Shown here in pieces: positions 24,728-31,508 of a stretch of 44,939 nt of DNA. The notes under the pieces are model-generated. The model worked only from the letters and a program-made list of their open reading frames with translations, ran no database searches and was not told the origin of the DNA. Source of the DNA: Chloroflexota bacterium (GTDB lineage: Bacteria; Chloroflexota; Anaerolineae; UBA2200). Location: positions 1-44,939 of the forward strand of contig JACIWX010000012.1 in the NCBI GenBank assembly GCA_014360755.1, in the 5' to 3' direction. Position 1 is the stretch's first letter. Each line of letters opens with the position of its first letter. A program made the position numbers and the translations under genes.

Positions 24728-25519
24728 ATGAGGAGAATACCCAGCACACGAAAGACTGCCCCGCCCAAGAGTTATATTATTGACATGGATGGCGTTATCA
24801 TCTCAGGGAATACCGTGATTCCAGGCGCGGAAGACTTTATCAACCGCCTCAATAGCCGCGGTTGCAAATTCCTCATCCTGACCAATAACCCCATCTACAC
24901 CCCGCTCGACCTACACCATCGCTTGCTAGCGTTAGGCCTCAACATCCCCGCCAAACGCTTCTTCACCTCGGCTATAGCCACAGCGCAATTCTTGAACGCA
25001 CAACGGCCCAGAGGCTCGGCATTTGTCATTGGAGAAAGCGGCCTCACCAGCGCATTGCATGAGATTGGCTACATCCTCACCGAGCACAATCCAGATTATG
25101 TCGTGCTGGGTGAGACAGTTGCATATAGTTATGAAAAGATCAGGCAGGCTGTGCGCCTGGTAGCGGCCGGATCACGCTTCATTGCCACGAACCCAGATGT
25201 CAGTGGCCCAGGCGAAGGAGGAATCGAACCAGCCTGCGGCGCTATGGCTGCCCTGATTGAAAAAGCCACTGGCGTCAAACCCTACTTCATTGGCAAGCCC
25301 AATCCGCTGATGATGCGCAATGCCCTGCGCTATTTACAGGAACACTCTGAAAACACCATTATGGTCGGCGACCGCATGGATACCGACATCATCGCAGGCA
25401 TCGAAAGCGGCATGGAAACCATCCTGGTCTTGAGCGGCGTGACCAAACGCGAGGACGTAGACCGCTACCCCTACCGCCCCACCCATATCCTTCCCTCCGT
25501 CGCCGAAATCGAACCCTAA
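24728..25519 (+). CDS. NagD-type HAD-IIA hydrolase
   Basis: 263 residues. HAD motif I is YIIDMDGVI, motif II is ILTNNP, the motif III Lys lies in FIGKPNP, and motif IV is [10 protein letters not shown]. The order and the capped middle domain match NagD/4-nitrophenylphosphatase-like class IIA enzymes, which dephosphorylate small metabolites such as UMP or sugar phosphates. The substrate is unknown. Compound repeat A begins about ten bases after its stop codon. Confidence 0.9.
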   Translation: MRRIPSTRKTAPPKSYIIDMDGVIISGNTVIPGAEDFINRLNSRGCKFLILTNNPIYTPLDLHHRLLALGLNIPAKRFFTSAIATAQFLNAQRPRGSAFVIGESGLTSALHEIGYILTEHNPDYVVLGETVAYSYEKIRQAVRLVAAGSRFIATNPDVSGPGEGGIEPACGAMAALIEKATGVKPYFIGKPNPLMMRNALRYLQEHSENTIMVGDRMDTDIIAGIESGMETILVLSGVTKREDVDRYPYRPTHILPSVAEIEP

Positions 25520-25528
25520 TTCCCCTCC

Positions 25529-25970
25529 CCCCAGATGGAGCTATCTTATACCCAGCGTGGACTGTGATCCACGCCGAGCGTGAGACTGCTCCAGGTGGAC
25601 CACCCACCGTCCACGCCAAACGTGAGAGCACCTGCTCTCCCATTGTCATTCTGAGCCGCGTAGCGGCGAAGAATCTCCCTCAGTTCCATAAGACCCCTTC
25701 GTTGTACTCAGGGCAGGCCCTTCGGCTTCGCCTCAGGGTGACGCAGGAGACCACCTCGCCTGGGCATGGGAGCCCAGGCGCAGATGCCGCCAGGGAATCA
25801 ATTCCCTGGCTGAAACGCGCAAGTCGGCTAAAGCCGACTGGTGATTGGTAGCAGCCCCCTTTAGGGGGCTTGTACTGTTTCAGCCAGGGATTTCAATCCC
25901 TGGCAGGCTCAATGGCAAACGCCGCCGTCCACGCTTATCTACATTCTGCTCCCAAACTGAACTACACCCA
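25529..25970 (-). repeat. Compound palindromic repeat, copy A
   Basis: About 440 bases that match, in inverted orientation, most of copy B once B's inserted MITE-like element is removed. Modules in order on the plus strand: a CGTGGACTGTGATCCACG palindrome, a CATTCTGAGCCGCGTAGCGG unit, a CAGGGTGACG unit, CCAGGGAATCAATTCCCTGG, a CCCCCTTTAGGGGGC hairpin, CCAGGGATTTCAATCCCTGG, and the end TGAACTACACCCA. Open frames in it are repeat artefacts. Together with MITE-like copy 5 it fills the gap between the NagD gene and galK. Confidence 0.85.
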
Positions 25971-25974
25971 GGGT

Positions 25975-26070
25975 GAGAGTGTTGAAAAAGCCCTTCCAAC
26001 GTCATGCTGAACCTTTGCCCTGAGCCTTGCCCTGAGCGAAGCGAAGGGTGACAAGATTTTCAACACTTTC
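25975..26070 (-). repeat. MITE-like element, copy 5 (96 bp, internally deleted)
   Basis: Left end GAGAGTGTTGAAAAAG, right end TTTTCAACACTTTC with one change. The central part present in the other copies is missing. It directly abuts the galK stop codon (26071-26073), and no target duplication is visible. Confidence 0.8.
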
Positions 26071-27252
26071 TTAAAAAGAGGGATTGGGGGAGAGGCTCCC
26101 CGCTCCCGCGCTGGCTTCGCACACGTAAATCTCCGGCTTTACTCCCATCTCCCTCTGATATTCATCCGCCACCCGCTGCGTAAATGCTTCGGTCGCTTCC
26201 GTTTGCACCAGATTGACTGTGCAGCCGCCAAAGCCTGCACCGGTCATGCGCGCGCCCAGGCAACCAGGAGCGACGCGCGCCAACTCTACCATGCAATCCA
26301 ATTCCTGGCAACTCACTTCATAATCATCGCGCAGGCTAACATGCGACTGATCCATCAGCCGTCCAAACTCCTCCACCTGCCCTGCCCGCAATGCCGCTAC
26401 CGCCTGCAGCGTGCGCTCGTTTTCACTGACCACATGCGCACAGCGTTTGCGCACCACCGGCGGCAGAAGGTGCCCATAGCGTGCCAAATCCTGGCTGGTC
26501 ACATCGCGCAAGGCTTTCACATCCGGCAAATACTCTCGCAGAATGGTAACGCCCTGCTCGCATTCCTGCCGCCGTGCGTTATATTCCGAATCCACCAAGC
26601 CACGCCGCTTCATCGTGTCACAAACCACAATGGACACGCCTTCAGGCAGCGGCACCAACTCATAATCCAGGCTGCGGCAATCAATCAATAGTGCATGATG
26701 GCGTTGTCCCAATACGGCGATGAACTGATCCATGATGCCGCACTTCATACCCACGAACTCGTTCTCCGCCCGTTGGCAGAGGAGAGCCAGTGCCACCGGC
26801 GCGATGTCCAAATGGCACAGGTCGCGAAAGGCTACTGCCGTAGCCACCTCTATCGCTGCGGACGAGGACAAGCCCGAACCAATGGGCACGTTTCCGGCAA
26901 TTACAGCGTCCATACCGCGCAGTGCAAAACCCTCTTGCTGCAGCATCAGAGCCACCCCGCGCACATAATTGCTCCACGGTGCAGACGCATCAGGGACAAT
27001 CTGGTCCAATGAGAATTCACTGCCTTGCTGAAAATGCGTAGCCCACAGCCTGACCCGCCGGTCTTCCCGCAGCCGTGCGGCAAGCACCACTTGGCGGTCG
27101 ATCGCCACCGGCAACACAAAGCCATCATTGTAATCCGTGTGCTCGCCGATGAGATTGACCCGCCCCGGCGCCTGAAAAATGCGCGGCGGCTCCCCAGGGA
27201 ACCGCTGCTCAAACGCTTCCCTGACCTGCTGATACAACTGCGTTGCCCCCAT
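26071..27252 (-). CDS. galK: Galactokinase
   Basis: 393 residues from the ATG at 27252, preceded by GGGGAGGA; a longer frame reaches 27276. GHMP-kinase motifs are complete: GRVNLIGEHTDYNDG (galactose recognition), NVPIGSGLSSSAAIEVA (phosphate loop) and ARMTGAGFGGCTV. It phosphorylates galactose in the Leloir pathway; galU, which makes UDP-glucose, lies 11 kb away. It begins only 45 bases after res on the same strand and could be read from the restriction-modification promoter. Its last eight residues (SLSPNPSF) run up to MITE-like copy 5, which may have altered the tail. Confidence 0.93.
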   Translation of the reverse strand: MGATQLYQQVREAFEQRFPGEPPRIFQAPGRVNLIGEHTDYNDGFVLPVAIDRQVVLAARLREDRRVRLWATHFQQGSEFSLDQIVPDASAPWSNYVRGVALMLQQEGFALRGMDAVIAGNVPIGSGLSSSAAIEVATAVAFRDLCHLDIAPVALALLCQRAENEFVGMKCGIMDQFIAVLGQRHHALLIDCRSLDYELVPLPEGVSIVVCDTMKRRGLVDSEYNARRQECEQGVTILREYLPDVKALRDVTSQDLARYGHLLPPVVRKRCAHVVSENERTLQAVAALRAGQVEEFGRLMDQSHVSLRDDYEVSCQELDCMVELARVAPGCLGARMTGAGFGGCTVNLVQTEATEAFTQRVADEYQREMGVKPEIYVCEASAGAGSLSPNPSF

Positions 27253-27297
27253 GCTGCATCCTCCCCCTGCCCTCAATGGTTACGTTCTCTTGATATG

Positions 27298-29829
27298 CTA
27301 ATGACAGGCTGCAATCAATTGGTGAAACGGCAAGCCCTGAAATCGCCCAAAGTTTGGTTGAAGAATTTTTACAAATGTCCAAGGTTCGCCTGTCAATTGC
27401 GAAACCTTCTGACACCACGCGGTGGCCGCCTCGACTTTCGCCGGGGTGTCTTCTTGCTTGTCCCATCCTTCTCCTTTTGGTTCCAGCAAGAAAAAACCCT
27501 GGGCCGTCTTGACAACAAGATCAGGCGTATAATGTCGCAGGTAGCCTTGGGTGTCATGGTATGGGATGCGCAAGGACATGCGCGGTAGCACCCTGGTATA
27601 TGCTAGCACCTCGTCCTGGGCGTCGAGATAGCGCATGAACCGTTTTTCGTATTCGGAGCCGCGCGGGTAAGGCAGCCCTTCCCGTTCCTCTTCGGCGAAG
27701 ACCGTTTTCCTGGCCTGGTAAACCGGCTCCGAGGTATGAAACGCTTTGCCCTCATTCCATTGGCTCACGTTCCACCGTTCTACCAACTCGTATGGCTCCT
27801 CCACGACCTGCAAGCGCAAGATGGCGTCTACGAACACGTCGCGAATCTTTTCCCGCACGGGGAGGTGATTGAGTTTGCGCACCGTATCCGGATCAGCCAT
27901 GTCCACAGGTGAGTCGAAGAGGCGTTGCTCGATGTATTGCCGAACCTTGGGCACAATCTCAGCGAATTGGGCAGAGGCAGCACAGCGGGCGAGAATAGCC
28001 TTGGTGATGTTCGCCAGGTAGATTTCGTAGTGATCGGTGTAGTCGAAGGAGAGTTCGCGCTCTAGGTCAGTCTTCTGGGTGAGCAGGTCTTTCTCCCGGT
28101 ACATCACCCTGGGCAGGGTGATCTCGGCCCAGCGGAACAGTCCTCCCGGCAGCGAGTCTACATCCAGGTCAGCGAGGCGACGCACGTCACGGGCAACGCC
28201 CCCAGCGAGAACCGGGAGAGAAAAATCGTACTGGAGTTTGCTCGGGTCCACGCGCACGATGTTGGGCTGTTCGTAAACGCGGCGGGCTTCGGTGATCTCG
28301 ATGTCCAGGTCTTCGTTCTGAATTTCTGCGTTCCACAGATCGCGGAAGCGGGGGTGGTCAATAACGATGAGTTTTTCTTCCCATCCGGCAGTGAGCGGAG
28401 TCATCCGCCGTAAGCCCCGGCCTAGGGTCTGCTCAGCCAGAATCGCGGATTCGTAGGAGCGCAAGGGGACGATGACGCAGACGTTTTTTACGTCCCACCC
28501 TTCTTTGAGCATCATCACGCTGACGATGGCTTCGTACTGGTTCGTGTCAATGGAGCGTGCTGCCTCCCGCGCCTTCTCCAGGTCCTTCTTAGTGATAACC
28601 CCGGCGGTGTCGGTATGGATAACCAGCGTCTTGAGCCGATGTTCGCGCTCCAGATAGCCGCCCACTTTATCCGCATTGCGCGTCTGGTCAGCCATCACAA
28701 AGAGGACAGGCTTTTTGCCGGTGGGCTTAAAGTCGCGCTGAAACTGGCGAAAGACCTCCACGCCGGTATCAATTTGCAGGCGGTTGCGTTTGACATAGTC
28801 TTTTGTCAGAGGTTCGGGGGCGTGCTCAATTTCACCAATCTTGGGGCGTTTAACCACCTGATCCCGAATGGCCGCCGCCAACGGGTAATCGTAGATGATA
28901 TGGGGGAAGAAAGCCTTGCGGTTGCCTGCGCCGGTGTACGGGGTGGCCGAAAAGTCCAGTTGCATCACCAAGCGCTGTTGACCCCCCTCCCCAAACCTCC
29001 CCGCCGGCGGGGAGGGAGAAGGTGGGGGTCCGTTCAGCCGGGCGATGGCTTTTGCCCACTCCAGGTCGTCTGAGTGCACGTGGTGGGCTTCGTCGTTGAG
29101 CACAAGCAGGTCAGGATGTTTCGCCAGGGCACGCTCAAGGTCAACGCGGCTCAACGGTTGACCTTTGACCACGTACGGCCCAAGGGCTTCGTGCAGCACA
29201 TTGGCAGGTTCTGCCTCTTTCTCTTCGTAAAGTTGCTGGACGTTGGTCAGGTAGAGCGTGGCAAAGGCGTGGGGCGCGGTGACCTGGCTCTGGTAGATGA
29301 GTTGCAGGTCAAAGTCTGCTTCCCATTCCGGCGGGATGAAGGGAAAGTCCTGGAAGATGGCGTTATCTTCAAAGGCTTCGTTGAGCCGGTCGAGCACGAT
29401 CAGGTTCGGGGCAATGAGCAGAAACCTGGACGTGTAGCGACAGCCATTTTGAGTACCAAAGAAGCGATTGAAATATTGCCAGACGATCGCTAGTGCCATG
29501 ACGAAGGTCTTGCCGGAGCCGGTAGCCATCTTAAAGCAGTACTTGGGCCAATTGTCGGTGGTGGGGTCGAAGGTCAGGCTGACGCCGAAGTTGCGGGAGA
29601 GGCTATAGAGGTTATGGTAACGACAGACCTCATAGACATAGATAAGGGCCTCGATAGCCTCTCGCTGGGCGCGCCAGAACTTGAACTCGCTCCCGTCCTT
29701 CAACCAGTGCTCCTCGCTGAACCAGAATTCCAGAAGGCGCTGGGTGACAGGGCTGGCGCCCTCGTAACCCTTCTCACGCCAGGCGGCCACGGCGGATTTG
29801 ATTTTGTGGTCTAGCTCAATGCTTGCCAC
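27298..29829 (-). CDS. res: Type III-like restriction enzyme helicase/nuclease subunit (Res)
   Basis: 843 residues from a GTG start. Helicase motif I is KMATGSGKTFVM, motif II is LVLNDEAHHVHSDD and motif III is LDFSATPYTG. The second RecA-like domain includes MLKEGWDVKNVC and EQTLGRGLRRM. A C-terminal PD-(D/E)XK nuclease is suggested by TPDLVVKTAQ then FLLEPKGEG. Together with Mod it would cut unmodified DNA after ATP-driven translocation or sliding. Residues about 266-283 (PPPSPSPPAGRFGEGG) come from an in-frame GC-rich palindrome between motifs II and III. The start overlaps the HEPN gene by 14 bases, linking it tightly to the small genes upstream. Confidence 0.88.
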   Translation of the reverse strand: MASIELDHKIKSAVAAWREKGYEGASPVTQRLLEFWFSEEHWLKDGSEFKFWRAQREAIEALIYVYEVCRYHNLYSLSRNFGVSLTFDPTTDNWPKYCFKMATGSGKTFVMALAIVWQYFNRFFGTQNGCRYTSRFLLIAPNLIVLDRLNEAFEDNAIFQDFPFIPPEWEADFDLQLIYQSQVTAPHAFATLYLTNVQQLYEEKEAEPANVLHEALGPYVVKGQPLSRVDLERALAKHPDLLVLNDEAHHVHSDDLEWAKAIARLNGPPPSPSPPAGRFGEGGQQRLVMQLDFSATPYTGAGNRKAFFPHIIYDYPLAAAIRDQVVKRPKIGEIEHAPEPLTKDYVKRNRLQIDTGVEVFRQFQRDFKPTGKKPVLFVMADQTRNADKVGGYLEREHRLKTLVIHTDTAGVITKKDLEKAREAARSIDTNQYEAIVSVMMLKEGWDVKNVCVIVPLRSYESAILAEQTLGRGLRRMTPLTAGWEEKLIVIDHPRFRDLWNAEIQNEDLDIEITEARRVYEQPNIVRVDPSKLQYDFSLPVLAGGVARDVRRLADLDVDSLPGGLFRWAEITLPRVMYREKDLLTQKTDLERELSFDYTDHYEIYLANITKAILARCAASAQFAEIVPKVRQYIEQRLFDSPVDMADPDTVRKLNHLPVREKIRDVFVDAILRLQVVEEPYELVERWNVSQWNEGKAFHTSEPVYQARKTVFAEEEREGLPYPRGSEYEKRFMRYLDAQDEVLAYTRVLPRMSLRIPYHDTQGYLRHYTPDLVVKTAQGFFLLEPKGEGWDKQEDTPAKVEAATAWCQKVSQLTGEPWTFVKILQPNFGRFQGLPFHQLIAACH
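28980..29032 (-). repeat. GC-rich palindrome inserted in frame in res
   Basis: The core CTCCCCGCCGGCGGGGAG with flanking CCCCTCCCCAAAC and GGTGGGGGTC forms a long hairpin. It encodes a Pro/Gly-rich peptide with no counterpart expected in Res proteins, just before the SAT motif. Confidence 0.75.
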
Positions 29830-30193
29830 TATCTAAGCCTCCCAAGGAATCTAACAAGTGTCGCGCCTTGACAACGGCATCCTGAACCACCGCGCTGATG
29901 CTAGGGAATTCGTCATCATAATCTGCCTTGTTCCTGCTCCGCCGCAACCGGTCCCCCGTTATACCTATGTATTTGCGACGCTTCTGAGCACTCTCCCGGT
30001 ACTTTGTCCAAACCTCTGCGTGAGCCTCGCCTGTTTTGGGAATCTCTTCACCCTCCTCAAGCAGACGATTGCGTGCTGTGCAAAAGACTGCATAATAAGC
30101 CCGGCTTATAGATGACCGAAGAGATGCCTCGTCGGTACTGCGCACAGCGAGTTCTTCAGCCAAAACCAGGTATTTGGCCCAAGCAAAACCCAT
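29816..30193 (-). CDS. HEPN-domain-like protein
   Basis: 125 residues, all-helical by appearance. The helix SSISRAYYAVFCTARNRLLEE and a late RNKADYDDE match UPF0332/HEPN proteins, whose second conserved site is an Arg followed by polar residues (Rx4-6H in the nuclease members; here an ADY form without the His). HEPN proteins are often RNases or partners in toxin-antitoxin and defence systems. Its start overlaps the upstream gene's stop (TGATG) and its end overlaps res, so it is translated as part of the restriction operon. Whether it cleaves RNA is doubtful given the missing His. Confidence 0.72.
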   Translation of the reverse strand: MGFAWAKYLVLAEELAVRSTDEASLRSSISRAYYAVFCTARNRLLEEGEEIPKTGEAHAEVWTKYRESAQKRRKYIGITGDRLRRSRNKADYDDEFPSISAVVQDAVVKARHLLDSLGGLDSGKH

Positions 30194-30762
30194 CAGATAT
30201 ACTCCACATCAATATTGAGCATGCATCTCGCCTTCTCCGATGCATCCAGCCACCACTCTTGATCGAAGCGCTCTAGCAGCGTTAAGGCCTCGCTCGGAGT
30301 AAGGCTTGTTCGCACCAGGATAAACAACTCACGATAGTTCGCTGCCTCCGGGTCGCTGACTACTTCAAGAACTACATCCGTGCGTGGCCCAAAGTACTCG
30401 GCAATCTTGCCGTAGGCCTCCAGGAGTAGTGGGGCAAGAAATAGATAGGCTTTGATAAAGCCGATTACCTCAGCTCGCCTTCTGAGGATATATCGTTGCT
30501 CGATCAAGCGAAACTGAAGTTCAGAAGCGTGAACCAGGGAAAGGCCTGGCTGCTGCCATACCGGTATCATTTCGGGATAGGCAATTGAGCTTGCTGAGAC
30601 AAGCTCGGGCAAAGGGAAGGTCGGCCTACTCGGCTCAAGGGCGATGTCTACCGAGCGGCTGCTCCGCTTTTCGGACCAATCTATATCGCCGTGCAAAGAG
30701 AAAGGAAATAGATTTTGGGATCTCTTTTCTATTGTTCTTGGCAGAGTAGTTTCGTAGGTCAT
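30193..30762 (-). CDS. Unknown protein linked to TIGR04255-like gene
   Basis: 189 residues; family not recognised. A polar N-terminal third (with FPFSLHGDIDWSE) is followed by what look like helices (GFIKAYLFLAPLLLEAYGKIAEYFG), then a beta-rich end with RTDVVLEVVSDPEA and ELFILVRTSLTP, closing on DQEWWLDASEKARC. There is no signal peptide or obvious catalytic motif. It overlaps its upstream neighbour by four bases (ATGA) and the HEPN gene by one, so it is tightly coupled to both. A role in a toxin-antitoxin or defence complex is inferred only from context. Confidence 0.75.
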   Translation of the reverse strand: MTYETTLPRTIEKRSQNLFPFSLHGDIDWSEKRSSRSVDIALEPSRPTFPLPELVSASSIAYPEMIPVWQQPGLSLVHASELQFRLIEQRYILRRRAEVIGFIKAYLFLAPLLLEAYGKIAEYFGPRTDVVLEVVSDPEAANYRELFILVRTSLTPSEALTLLERFDQEWWLDASEKARCMLNIDVEYI

Positions 30763-31505
30763 TTCCCTGTCACCTCCTCGAACATCTGACGTAACCGCTC
30801 AGTGATGCAAGCCTCGAACACTTCCTCAACGTGGTCATGGGCCAATTTAATCCAATCGAAAACTTGGTCCTGCGACACTGCGCTCGGCTGAGCCAAGAAG
30901 TAGTCAAGGTCAAGCATCAAGGCCACGGTCTCGGGTTTCCCAGCAACTGCGCTCGCCAACTGCAGGCGGAGAAAGTCGCGAGAGGCCTCGAAGGGAATCT
31001 GAATACCCACAATAAAGGGGCCGTAATCCTGAGGCAGCCTCTCGCCCACAAAAGGCCGGAACTCAAGGTAGTCTGCCAATTCGACGCGTTTACCGGGAAG
31101 CTCGATACGGTTGATGTATCGCAAACCGATGCGCTGGATTCCTTTTGGGTTGGCTGCTGCAAGATAGGCATTAAATCCTTGCCGAATCAAAGGCAAGAAC
31201 CCTCGCCAGGTAGGATAGGGCTTTAAGTGGTTGACGGCCAGCAGATTTGGCCCAACCTGAATGAGAGCCTTTTCATCCTCGCGCAGGAACTGCATTCGAT
31301 CGGTGGTTACCACTTGCTGTTCGATGCCTCCCGGACCGGCTGCGACGCTAACCTCAAATGTTTTCGCCTGGCGTCTTTTCGGAAAGCTATCCCGGATCCC
31401 CTCGTAGACCAAGCCAGGAATAGCCATATCCCAGGGTGCGCCCGGCTCAAACCGGAACTCGCAAAGTGCTTCAACGATAGGTGGGTTGCGGTATTGCTTG
31501 CCCAT
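30759..31505 (-). CDS. TIGR04255-like protein
   Basis: 248 residues. The opening YRNPPIVEALCEFRFEPG and the central IGLRYINRIELPG are characteristic of the sporadically distributed TIGR04255 family, whose function is unknown. The rest is a mix of beta strands and helices with no visible catalytic motif. It starts four bases after the mod stop, and its end overlaps the next gene. Family members are patchily distributed, as expected for accessory or defence genes. Assignment is by remembered motif pattern. Confidence 0.7.
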   Translation of the reverse strand: MGKQYRNPPIVEALCEFRFEPGAPWDMAIPGLVYEGIRDSFPKRRQAKTFEVSVAAGPGGIEQQVVTTDRMQFLREDEKALIQVGPNLLAVNHLKPYPTWRGFLPLIRQGFNAYLAAANPKGIQRIGLRYINRIELPGKRVELADYLEFRPFVGERLPQDYGPFIVGIQIPFEASRDFLRLQLASAVAGKPETVALMLDLDYFLAQPSAVSQDQVFDWIKLAHDHVEEVFEACITERLRQMFEEVTGK

Positions 31506-31508
31506 GGA

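Noticed and set aside
25564..25851. ORFs in compound repeats A and B (also 37566-37790)
   Set aside because: Both copies give the same open frame because the DNA is repeated; there is no protein family signal or ribosome site.
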